Assembly (NCBI GenBank): GCA_015662475.1
Contig: DQUB01000104.1
Coordinates: 1 to 18,993 of the forward strand
Direction of reading: 5' to 3'
Source: Pyrodictium sp.
GTDB taxonomy: Archaea; Thermoproteota; Thermoprotei_A; Sulfolobales; Pyrodictiaceae
Length of the DNA stretch: 18,993 bases
The position numbers were made by a program, and so were the translations under genes. Under the pieces are notes generated by a model. It was not told where the DNA came from and did not search any database. It was given only the letters and a program-made list of their open reading frames with translations. Shown piece by piece: positions 1 to 7,119 of the stretch. Numbering within the stretch: the first letter of the stretch is position 1; each line of letters starts with the position of its first letter.

Positions 1-47
1 ACCACTAGAGTTTTTGTCAAACACCTACCACATTTGTCTTACCATAT

Positions 48-851
48 TTAGACGCCTACTTCCTTGACTAACTGTTTTAGGTTGTTTTCTGCCAGAGATT
101 TAAGCCTGTCAAATATGTAGTTTAGAGTTTCTCTAAGAACTTCTAAGTTGTTGTATGAAGAGATTATTTGTTGGAGTTGGATTTTGTCCATGTTTTTAAG
201 CTTTTTAACTTCTTCTACGAGCAGAGGTACAGCTCTGATAACATTGTCGACGATAGTTATGTCTGCTGACAACGCTGTTCTTGAAAGTGGGTTGAGGTCT
301 ATGGCTATAACCTTTTTGCCTAGTTTGCGTAGAGCTTGTGTTCTATCGCCATCCTCTAATGCTACGAGTACAACATCTGCTTTCCAAATGCCATTAGGGC
401 TTACTAGTCCTCTTGGATGCTCAAGTCCTGGGATTCTCATAGTAGCATCATCAACGCCATAAACTTTCTCTGCACCATACATCTTTAACAGTTTTGCAAT
501 TTTCACAGCACGCTCTCTTGTCCTGTAGAAAAGGTTTACTTCTATTGCTGCACCAAGAACTTTTGCAAGTTCCACTATATCTTTACCAGCTAATACAGCT
601 GTATTCCCATTGACCGAGATTACCGGGTATCTTGCCAGGAGGAGTAGTGCTGCAGCAGCGCGTATAGCTTTCCTTGCTGGCGGTATCGTCTTTTCACCTA
701 TAAGGTAGTCGAAACATTCGCCACGCCCATGAGCTATCAAACCTTGTGGGACAACGATACCCTCATAGAAGCCTTTGACTAGCCGTTCTCTAGTGATGAG
801 GCTATGGTAGCGTGGATGTGATCTAGGTATACTATGTTCAATCTCCTCCAT
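48..851 (-). CDS. pps: 4-phosphopantoate--beta-alanine ligase (phosphopantothenate synthetase, PPS)
   Basis: This 267-residue protein matches the archaeal phosphopantothenate synthetase family (DUF137), which joins 4-phosphopantoate to beta-alanine using ATP to make 4'-phosphopantothenate in the cytoplasm. Visible family features are the N-terminal IPRSHPRYHSL block (residues 8-18), a GLIAHGRGECFDYLIGE segment, an NLFYRTRERAVKIAKLL block with GAEKVYGVDD after it, and IAIDLNPLSRTA towards the C-terminus. The length is normal for the family. An in-frame TTG lies one codon upstream, but I chose the ATG at 851 because a GGAGGTAG ribosome-binding site stands 8 bases before it. The start overlaps the end of the pantoate kinase gene by 14 bases, so the two are probably translationally coupled. 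Pantoate kinase supplies its substrate and CoaBC uses its product. The family assignment is firm; the activity is inferred from the family. Confidence 0.93.
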   Translation of the reverse strand: MEEIEHSIPRSHPRYHSLITRERLVKGFYEGIVVPQGLIAHGRGECFDYLIGEKTIPPARKAIRAAAALLLLARYPVISVNGNTAVLAGKDIVELAKVLGAAIEVNLFYRTRERAVKIAKLLKMYGAEKVYGVDDATMRIPGLEHPRGLVSPNGIWKADVVLVALEDGDRTQALRKLGKKVIAIDLNPLSRTALSADITIVDNVIRAVPLLVEEVKKLKNMDKIQLQQIISSYNNLEVLRETLNYIFDRLKSLAENNLKQLVKEVGV

Positions 852-1755
852 CAACTTCTACCTCCAGCGGTTTAGGCTGTAGTTCTAGAGGATATGCGTT
901 GCTAACCTTTAACCTCTCAAGATGTGCAACAACATCTTCTAGTCTATCAGGCTCAACAACGATAACAAGCACTCTTTTCTTAACATACCAGCCTAGAGAC
1001 CAGCCTTTCCTAACAAACAAGTCTAGATGCTCGGTGTAGAGAGGTGCAAATCTTGCAAGTTTAGAGAACTTGTTTGCTGCATCGAGGAAAGTTTCCAGCG
1101 TAGGGTTCTCGTAGACTCTCGCTAGCAAAGGTGTAGCATCTCTATACAGCCTATCCCCTAACACCCGATGCATCTCACTCGTCGTCATTGTCCCCAACTG
1201 TATGGCTAGAACAGGTTTTCGGGGAACAGCGTAAGATTCTACTCTGCCTATCCCAGGTGCACCAGGTGCTTTCCTCAACACAAGCCCTGCTCTTCCAAGA
1301 CTTTGCGCAATAACGTCCCCCAACCCTGTTCCAGAGACAACCTCAGCCTCATGTGCAAATTCTAGCCCTTTCTCTAGAGGTAGACCTAGTGCTGTTGCTG
1401 CAGCTATACCAACAGCTATTGAAAGTGATGAGCTCATAGCAAATCCGGATGCTAGTGGATAGCCTTTAACAGGGAACACTCTAGCGTAAACTCTGCACCG
1501 CTTCACAATATGTTTTACAGGTTCTATGCAGAGACCCTCACACCCATCACCACTCCTGTCAACACATACATCGACTATTGTGGGTGGAGAGAGAAGGAGA
1601 CCTGCACCTAGACTACCACTTGTTAGAGGGTCTGAAGACCGTATTGGAATCCACAAACCTGTTATGTGGACTGGTATTTTAACGCGTACTCTGAAGCTGC
1701 AATGTCTAGCAGTTGTCTTGCTACTAGTCTTTTGTGCGCTCTCTTTATCATCCAT
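838..1755 (-). CDS. pok: pantoate kinase (GHMP superfamily, archaeal CoA pathway)
   Basis: This 305-residue GHMP-type kinase is the archaeal pantoate kinase, which phosphorylates pantoate to 4-phosphopantoate. The N-terminal strand FRVRVKIPVHITGLW (21-35), the GSLGAG turn (47-52), the serine-rich ATP loop GFAMSSSLS (104-112) and the GTGLGDV motif (142-148) fit this family rather than mevalonate or shikimate kinase. The start is an ATG preceded by GGGGAG at a short spacing. It lies 94 bases inside the end of coaBC. No other start codon lies between it and the family's first beta strand, so the long overlap is probably genuine. The first 20 or so residues form a polar extension without obvious homology. 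Its neighbours encode the next two CoA steps. The family call is confident; substrate specificity follows from the family and the operon. Confidence 0.9.
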   Translation of the reverse strand: MDDKESAQKTSSKTTARHCSFRVRVKIPVHITGLWIPIRSSDPLTSGSLGAGLLLSPPTIVDVCVDRSGDGCEGLCIEPVKHIVKRCRVYARVFPVKGYPLASGFAMSSSLSIAVGIAAATALGLPLEKGLEFAHEAEVVSGTGLGDVIAQSLGRAGLVLRKAPGAPGIGRVESYAVPRKPVLAIQLGTMTTSEMHRVLGDRLYRDATPLLARVYENPTLETFLDAANKFSKLARFAPLYTEHLDLFVRKGWSLGWYVKKRVLVIVVEPDRLEDVVAHLERLKVSNAYPLELQPKPLEVEVDGGD

Positions 1756-2951
1756 CTAACTCCCCTTCTAGAAATCACCATAAGACGGTTTGTTAGAGAT
1801 TCGAAAGCTTCACCAGGCAGCTTTGCATTGTTTACTGCTATGATGTCAACCCCGTATTCTTGGAGCTTTGCCAAGCCCCTCTCAATAAGATCTTCGTCGC
1901 TATTAGCCCATTCAGCAGCAAATGCTATGTGGATAGCTTCTGGAACAACTTTCACAACCTCTTTGACAATTTTTGGTGTTGGCACTAGTTGTAGGTTTAA
2001 CACCTCTTTCGAAGAGAGTTTTTCACTATACTGTCTTTCCGGTTTGAAGTCTGCTGGTGCTGCAGCATAGAAGACCATGTCTGGTTTAAAGCGTTTTGCA
2101 AGCTCTACAACCTTCTCCATCATATCCTCCGTAGACACTGCTTTTCTCACAGTAAACGAGTGAGCAGCGTAGTTTAGCCATTCAGTCAATGCTGGGTGGA
2201 GAGGGCCGTGAACTAGAAGTACTCTAGCACCACGCCAAAACGCTTCAAAAGCTATGCTTAACCCCATAAGCCCACTGCTAGGATTCGTGATACACCTTAT
2301 AGGGTCTAGGTGTTCTCTAGTGGGGCCTGCTGTAACGAGGATCTTAAGACCGGCTAGATCTTGTCCACGTGTTACCACCGACTCTATCCACCAAGCCACT
2401 AGCTCTACAGGTGGAAATTTTGCACGGCCTTCGACAAGGTATGGGGGCATTACGTAGAGGTTTTCAGACTGCGAAGCTAGAAGCTTAGCAGCTCTAGAAT
2501 ACATGCCCTTATGCATGGCTGGTACTAGAAGCACAGACTTCCCCAACCCCAAGAGCTCTTGTGCCAGTGCTGTAAGTGGGCGTGATGCACCTCCCGAAAC
2601 TATCTCTGCTATGAGGTTGAGCGTGGCTGGTGCAACTACAAGTGCTTTTACACGTTTAGCCAATAGCACATGTTCTGTTGCACCCGTAAATTCTATGATG
2701 GGGGGTCTCGTGGTAGCCCACTCGAAGAGAGTTCTCCCCACAAGCTTGGACGCTTCATGAGTCAAGAGAACATGTATGCTAGCACCCCAACGCATAAGCT
2801 TTCTTATAATGTCGATTGCCTTGTAAGCTGCAGCACCCCCACCAACACCAAATGCCAGCTCTATACCACACAATCCACCCTCTTCAGTGCCAATTATCTC
2901 TTCACTAGGATGACCAGTTGCTTCGACTAAGTTATATGCTTGACAATACAA
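1662..2951 (-). CDS. coaBC: bifunctional phosphopantothenoylcysteine decarboxylase / phosphopantothenate--cysteine ligase
   Basis: This 429-residue protein has an N-terminal flavin-dependent decarboxylase (CoaC, about 30-190) and a C-terminal ligase (CoaB, about 200-425). It turns 4'-phosphopantothenate plus cysteine into 4'-phosphopantetheine. CoaC features include GGGAAAYKAID (37-47), the probable catalytic His94 in ATEHVLL and PAMHKGMY (144-151). CoaB features include TAGPTREHLDPIR (207-219), NPSSGLMG (223-230), AAAPADF (296-302) and the lysine/serine loop EKLSS (310-314). The family usually has SSGKMG, so leucine at that lysine is unusual. Translation starts at a TTG placed 5 bases after GGGGGAG. 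The HPSEEIIGT segment typical of archaeal CoaBC lies just inside it, which supports this start. This is the first gene of a three-gene CoA operon. The identification is firm. Confidence 0.93.
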   Translation of the reverse strand: MYCQAYNLVEATGHPSEEIIGTEEGGLCGIELAFGVGGGAAAYKAIDIIRKLMRWGASIHVLLTHEASKLVGRTLFEWATTRPPIIEFTGATEHVLLAKRVKALVVAPATLNLIAEIVSGGASRPLTALAQELLGLGKSVLLVPAMHKGMYSRAAKLLASQSENLYVMPPYLVEGRAKFPPVELVAWWIESVVTRGQDLAGLKILVTAGPTREHLDPIRCITNPSSGLMGLSIAFEAFWRGARVLLVHGPLHPALTEWLNYAAHSFTVRKAVSTEDMMEKVVELAKRFKPDMVFYAAAPADFKPERQYSEKLSSKEVLNLQLVPTPKIVKEVVKVVPEAIHIAFAAEWANSDEDLIERGLAKLQEYGVDIIAVNNAKLPGEAFESLTNRLMVISRRGVRWMIKRAHKRLVARQLLDIAASEYALKYQST

Positions 2952-2998
2952 TGCTTCTCCCCCATTGTACGATTATCGTGCTCTCCTAGACCATACAT

Positions 2999-3007
2999 GT
3001 TATTAAC
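2999..3007. promoter_or_regulatory. possible shared TATA element between divergent coaBC and thrC
   Basis: The near-symmetric sequence GTTATTAAC lies in the 141-base gap between the divergent coaBC and thrC starts. Read leftwards, it would place transcription start about 25 bases before the coaBC TTG. Read rightwards, it would leave a thrC leader of roughly 60 bases that contains a strong GGAGGTG. The element is short and AT-poor for a crenarchaeal TATA box, so this is tentative. Confidence 0.3.
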
Positions 3008-3041
3008 CCCTAGCAAGGGAGAAAACCTTCCCACGGCCTAT

Positions 3042-3048
3042 GGAGGTG
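3042..3048 (+). promoter_or_regulatory. strong Shine-Dalgarno-like site upstream of thrC without a matching start
   Basis: GGAGGTG is a near-perfect complement of the archaeal 16S rRNA tail, but no ATG, GTG or TTG in the thrC frame follows within 10 bases. The in-frame codon at the right distance is ATT at 3051. Other readings give only a TTG-TAG pair (3052-3057) or a five-codon reading from ATG 3040. The site makes the thrC start uncertain and may serve a rare start codon or a minimal leader. Confidence 0.4.
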
Positions 3049-3092
3049 CAATTGTAGTTGGATACGCAAAGGTTGTAAAAGAGAATGTGTAC

Positions 3093-4280
3093 ATGCGATG
3101 CACCCACTGTGGAGCAGTCTACGACGCCTCACCTCGCCGCTTCTTCTGCGAAAAGTGTGGTGGTATTCTAGAGGTTGTAGTAGAGCCGCCAAAACAGGTA
3201 GTGTTTAGAGGGAGAGGGGTATGGCGATACCATAGCCTACTTCCACTAAACACGTCAGAACCTGTCACATTGAATGAAGGCAACACACCTCTCCTTGAAA
3301 TAAAGCGTATTGCTGAGAACATAAGCTTCAAAGGCAAGTTGTACGCTAAATACGAGGGTGCAAACCCTACTGGAAGTTTCAAGGATAGAGGGATGACTGT
3401 AGCTGTTACACTAGCTCGAGAAATAGGAGTGCGCCATGCCATAGCCGCTTCAACAGGTAATACCGCATCTTCAGCTGCAGCTTATACTGCTCGAGCAGGC
3501 ATAAAACTCACTCTAGTACTTCCACGTGGCAAAGTAGCTCTCGGAAAGCTTGGACAAAGCATACTTCATGGAGCTGATATAGTGGAGATCGAGGGCAGTT
3601 TTGATGATGCTCTCAAAGCTGTTATCAAGGCATCTACCATCTCAACATCAGTATACCCTCTAAACAGTTTCAATGCGTGGAGATTGGAGGGTCAAAAGAC
3701 AATAGCATTTGAGATTTGGGAAGAGATTGGAGTACCGGACTGGGTTGTAGTCCCAGTAGGTAATGGAGGCAATATAGCTGCTATCTGGAAAGGATTTAAA
3801 GAGCTTAGAGAGGCTGGCCTCATAGACTCCTTACCTAGGATGGCTGGTGTACAAGCTAGTGGAGCCGCTCCATTAGCTACAGCTTTTGAGAGAGGGCTTG
3901 ATAAGCCCGAGTTTGTAGAGAAGCCAGAGACCATAGCCACTGCAATAAGAATTGGTAAGCCTATAAACTGGGCTAAAGCTATGAAAGCTGTAAGGGAATC
4001 TAATGGTGTATTTGTCAAGGTTACAGACGAGGAGATATTAGCTGCTCAACACATGCTTGCAAGACTTGAAGGTATAGGAGCTGAGCCTGCAGGTGCTGCT
4101 TCGATTGCTGGACTGAAGAAGCTTGTAGAGGAGGGCGTGATAGAAAGAGGAGAAACGGTGGTGGTTGTAGTAACAGGTCATGCATTGAAAGACCCAGATT
4201 CAATGATGAGAGCACCATGTAGGCGTAAAGTTGCATCTACAGTCGATGAAGCTGTAAGGATGGTGGTTGGAGGAGAGTAG
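3093..4280 (+). CDS. thrC: threonine synthase (PLP-dependent, archaeal type with N-terminal zinc ribbon)
   Basis: Threonine synthase converts O-phosphohomoserine to threonine and phosphate with pyridoxal phosphate. From the ATG used here (395 residues) the protein opens with a four-cysteine zinc ribbon (Cys3, Cys6, Cys19, Cys22). It continues with NEGNTPLLE, the PLP-lysine motif NPTGSFKDRG (schiff-base Lys97) and the glycine-rich phosphate loop VGNGGN. The open frame extends upstream to a TTG at 2940 with an ATG at 2997 and a GTG at 3087. The 2940 start would run into coaBC, and the zinc ribbon begins immediately after 3093, so I prefer 3087 or 3093. A strong GGAGGTG at 3042 hints at a start near 3051. 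The PEP carboxylase gene follows after 5 bases; its product oxaloacetate feeds aspartate and then threonine. Function is secure; the start is not. Confidence 0.92.
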   Translation: MRCTHCGAVYDASPRRFFCEKCGGILEVVVEPPKQVVFRGRGVWRYHSLLPLNTSEPVTLNEGNTPLLEIKRIAENISFKGKLYAKYEGANPTGSFKDRGMTVAVTLAREIGVRHAIAASTGNTASSAAAYTARAGIKLTLVLPRGKVALGKLGQSILHGADIVEIEGSFDDALKAVIKASTISTSVYPLNSFNAWRLEGQKTIAFEIWEEIGVPDWVVVPVGNGGNIAAIWKGFKELREAGLIDSLPRMAGVQASGAAPLATAFERGLDKPEFVEKPETIATAIRIGKPINWAKAMKAVRESNGVFVKVTDEEILAAQHMLARLEGIGAEPAGAASIAGLKKLVEEGVIERGETVVVVVTGHALKDPDSMMRAPCRRKVASTVDEAVRMVVGGE

Positions 4281-4285
4281 CGGTC

Positions 4286-5815
4286 TTGCTACGCGTGCTA
4301 GGCATACCATATGCTATGGCTACACAACATCCCGATTCTGCAACTAGAAAGATTACGGCAGACGAAGAAGTTGACGAAGCTGTCAACGACCTACTACCAT
4401 TAGAGGATGGTGGGTTTGGCTGTGACGAAAAAATGGTGGACTATGAAGGTAAACTAACACCCTACCACCAGCCAGAATGGATAGTTGATGCACTAGCTAA
4501 AACAGGGCTTGTTCCAGGCGAAGACTATCTTGTAACTCCGCGTATCCCAGCAGAAAAGCTTGAAGATGCTGCTAGACAGGTGATGGTTGTATGGAGTTGC
4601 CTGGTTGCGAATAGGAAGAGTATGCAGTATGGCGGTCAAGCGATAAAGTTTATGGTGCACCCGATGAGCGAAACTTCAAGAGAGCTTGTGATAGCGCATA
4701 GACGGATTTCCAAATTGCAAAGGTTTGCAGAGGAGGAAATAGGGCTTAAACTTGAAGAACCAATAAAGATCATACCTCTTGTAGAAGATGTAATAAGGCT
4801 TATACATGTTGACAAACTATTAGCGGGATTCCACGCCCAAGTATCTAGAACAGAGGGCATGATCTACGACTACTATAGGGTGTTCTTGGGCAAAAGTGAT
4901 GCCTCGCTAGCCTATGGACATCTAGCTTCTAGCATAGCACTCGTAATAGCATTCTCAAGAATTAGTAGATGGGGGCACCAAGAGGGGGTTCGCGTATACC
5001 CTATCATAGGAGTTGGTAAACCGCCTTTCAGAGGCCATCTAGCACCGCATAGTGTGTCCACCTTCGTCGAACAATACTCTGGCTACTATACGGTCACAAT
5101 ACAATCTGCACTACGCTTTGACACGAGCCGTCAAGACTACATCAAAACTCTTCAAACGCTTAGAGAAAATGTTGGTAGAGAAGCTAGACTCTTTGAACCT
5201 TCAGACGAGAGTATACTCATAGAGGCTGCTCGAAAAGCTACAGCTGAGTATCTAAAGCTGCTGGTTAGGATAGCACCACACATCATGGAGATGGCTTCAA
5301 AAATACCGTCGAAGAGAGATAGACTACCGCCGGAAAAATATGGCAGGGATATCAGTAGCTCGATAAGCTTTGCAGCTGATCGCGAGCTCGTTAGAGTGGT
5401 TGAGAAGAGAAGTCTACCACTACCACGCGCAATAAACTTTACAGCAACACTCTACACGATAGGCCTACCACCAGCCATAATAGGGCTTGGAAGAGGGTTA
5501 GCACGTATAGAGAAAGAGCTTGGAGACTACGCACTTGACCTAACGCTAAAAAGTCTACCTCTGCTAAAACTCGATGCACAGTTTGAATTGATGTGGCACG
5601 ATCTAACACTTGCAAAAACATATGTTGGCGAAAAAGTTGTAAAACTCTACATAGAGGACATAAAACTTGTAAAGGAGTATCTTGGCGTTGACGGTACAGG
5701 TGCTGAAGGACGCTATAAAGAAATTCTCTGGGAGATCAGAAAGAGGGTGCCAGGCAACAATTCAGTAGCAAAACTTGTTGACGAGGCTGGTAAACTAAGA
5801 GGGTTCCTGGGCTAG
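4286..5815 (+). CDS. ppcA: phosphoenolpyruvate carboxylase, archaeal type
   Basis: This 509-residue protein is the short archaeal-type PEP carboxylase, about half the length of the bacterial and plant enzyme. It makes oxaloacetate from PEP and bicarbonate, an anaplerotic or carbon-fixing step. The family's opening MATQHPD block (residues 11-17) is clear, followed by LVTPRIPAE, FHAQVSRTEGMIYDYYRVFLGKSDA, YPIIGVGKPPFRGHL and SALRFDTSRQDY, all conserved in this family. Translation probably starts at TTG 4286, which follows GGAGGAG at a 10-base spacing; the in-frame GTG at 4295 is an alternative. It lies 5 bases after thrC and 3 bases before the radical SAM gene, so the three are very likely co-transcribed. 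Pairing with threonine synthase fits supply of the aspartate family. Confidence in family and function is high. Confidence 0.94.
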   Translation: MLRVLGIPYAMATQHPDSATRKITADEEVDEAVNDLLPLEDGGFGCDEKMVDYEGKLTPYHQPEWIVDALAKTGLVPGEDYLVTPRIPAEKLEDAARQVMVVWSCLVANRKSMQYGGQAIKFMVHPMSETSRELVIAHRRISKLQRFAEEEIGLKLEEPIKIIPLVEDVIRLIHVDKLLAGFHAQVSRTEGMIYDYYRVFLGKSDASLAYGHLASSIALVIAFSRISRWGHQEGVRVYPIIGVGKPPFRGHLAPHSVSTFVEQYSGYYTVTIQSALRFDTSRQDYIKTLQTLRENVGREARLFEPSDESILIEAARKATAEYLKLLVRIAPHIMEMASKIPSKRDRLPPEKYGRDISSSISFAADRELVRVVEKRSLPLPRAINFTATLYTIGLPPAIIGLGRGLARIEKELGDYALDLTLKSLPLLKLDAQFELMWHDLTLAKTYVGEKVVKLYIEDIKLVKEYLGVDGTGAEGRYKEILWEIRKRVPGNNSVAKLVDEAGKLRGFLG

Positions 5816-5818
5816 ACG

Positions 5819-6598
5819 GTGAACACACGAGAACCTGGCTACGACCCTATAGAGCTAACTTATAAGATTGAAAAAGAGGTTGTACTAGGAAATGCTAGAC
5901 GCTATTACCGTTTTAGACCAGCACGCTTCTACGGTGGTATAGCAACAGGAGACGTTGTTGGTTGTAATCTACGCTGTGTTTTCTGCTGGACACGTATACC
6001 ACGCGACAACCTGAGAGTAGGAAGCTTCTACACACCTCAAGAAGCATGGAATAGGCTTAGAAGTATCGCTGAACAACATGGCTATAGATTCCTAAGACTT
6101 AGCGGTGGTGAGCCAACCATAGGTTTTCAACACCTTGTAGAACTACTAGAACTCGTTGAAGCCGATGGCAGATACACATTCATTCTCGAAACTAATGGCA
6201 TACTGCTAGGAGCGCATCCCGAGTATGTGAGAAAGCTAGCACAATTTACATGTGTGCATGTTAGAGTCTCCATCAAAGCCTGTAGCGAAGAAATGTTCCA
6301 TAAGGTAACGGGGGCAAAGCCTAGTAGTTTTCAATACCAGTTGCTAGCTCTAAAACATCTTGCAGACTATGGGGTAAGCCATCATCCAGCAATAGTACTT
6401 GGTTTTGGCGACGAAAATTGCTATAAAACGCTCGTTGAAAGGATAAAAGAGGTTGACCCAGACGCTGTTGAACACTTAGAGCCAGAGGTTATAGTGTTAT
6501 ATCCTCATGTTGAAAAGAGGTTGAAAGCTGCAGGTATATGGCCTCGCCTTGCCTACACTCCTTCTGGAAAGTTGGTAAAGGCTAAGGAGAAGGGTTAA
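5819..6598 (+). CDS. radical SAM protein of unknown substrate
   Basis: This 259-residue radical SAM enzyme carries the iron-sulphur CX3CX2C motif CNLRCVFC (Cys49, Cys53, Cys56), SAM-binding SGGEP (95-99) and an ETNG segment near 125-128. It is compact with no added SPASM or other cluster domain, and resembles the archaeal radical SAM proteins often labelled pyruvate-formate-lyase-activating-like. No glycyl-radical enzyme or obvious substrate gene is present nearby, so I do not assign a reaction. It begins at a GTG 3 bases after the PEP carboxylase stop and is probably the last gene of the thrC-ppcA operon. Its TAA stop overlaps the TAA of the convergent downstream gene in a shared TTAA. The superfamily is certain and the role unknown. 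Confidence 0.85.
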   Translation: MNTREPGYDPIELTYKIEKEVVLGNARRYYRFRPARFYGGIATGDVVGCNLRCVFCWTRIPRDNLRVGSFYTPQEAWNRLRSIAEQHGYRFLRLSGGEPTIGFQHLVELLELVEADGRYTFILETNGILLGAHPEYVRKLAQFTCVHVRVSIKACSEEMFHKVTGAKPSSFQYQLLALKHLADYGVSHHPAIVLGFGDENCYKTLVERIKEVDPDAVEHLEPEVIVLYPHVEKRLKAAGIWPRLAYTPSGKLVKAKEKG

Positions 6599-7056
6599 GC
6601 TGTCAAAGGCTCTTGTAGAACACTAAGTAGCGCATTTTCAAGCTTTTTTGCAATTCTTCTACTCCTCCTATCACGTTTCGGGAACACAATGAGGTACTTT
6701 ATCTTTGACAGAGAAGCTTCTATTTTAACCTCTACATCAGCATCTAACAATGCTGACAAAACTACTCTATCACCCTCTTGCTCCTCACTATCAACATTGA
6801 GCTTCATATGAACAGGTTCTACGCGAGCTCTCACCAAAGCTCGTGTAAATGCTAGAACTGCAGAGTTAAATGCAGAATAGAGCTCTCTACCTGCTTCAGC
6901 ATCCTCTATAACTAATGTATTCTCACTATCTTCTTCAACATTTTCTTCACTTTTACCCAACAACTTTGGCCCCGGCGCTGTTATCACTATCTGCTCATAC
7001 TCTCTCCTTACCGGATATAGATACTCATCGGCATTAGATTGACTAGTTTTTAACAC
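6595..7056 (-). CDS. uncharacterised acidic 153-residue protein
   Basis: I do not recognise this protein. It has a GTG start, a polar acidic stretch (about residues 36-56, rich in Glu/Asp), a helical segment AGRELYSAFNSAVLAFTRALVRARV (55-79), beta-like blocks VHMKLNV and VVLSALLDADVEVKIEAS, and a basic run KRDRRSRRIAKK (127-138). The alpha-beta pattern is loosely like the KEOPS subunit Pcc1, but no motif confirms that. The start is uncertain: GTG 7056 has no good ribosome-binding site and the in-frame GTG at the VITAPG segment is possible. It follows the DUF89 gene by 63 bases on the same strand and may belong to that operon. Its stop shares TTAA with the radical SAM gene. The length and good codon use suggest a real gene. 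Confidence 0.65.
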   Translation of the reverse strand: MLKTSQSNADEYLYPVRREYEQIVITAPGPKLLGKSEENVEEDSENTLVIEDAEAGRELYSAFNSAVLAFTRALVRARVEPVHMKLNVDSEEQEGDRVVLSALLDADVEVKIEASLSKIKYLIVFPKRDRRSRRIAKKLENALLSVLQEPLTA

Positions 7057-7119
7057 GTTAACACGCCCCGTGCTCTCCTCTCCAAGTATCCCTCGTTTTA
7101 GAGTTACCCTCTCAACACA

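Noticed and set aside
1..24. Possible GTG start of a further minus-strand gene running off the left edge
   Set aside because: Only eight codons are visible and the ribosome-binding site is weak, so it cannot be told from chance.
148..462. Long plus-strand frame opposite the phosphopantothenate synthetase gene
   Set aside because: It is a shadow of a well-identified gene on the other strand, with no ribosome-binding site or domain.
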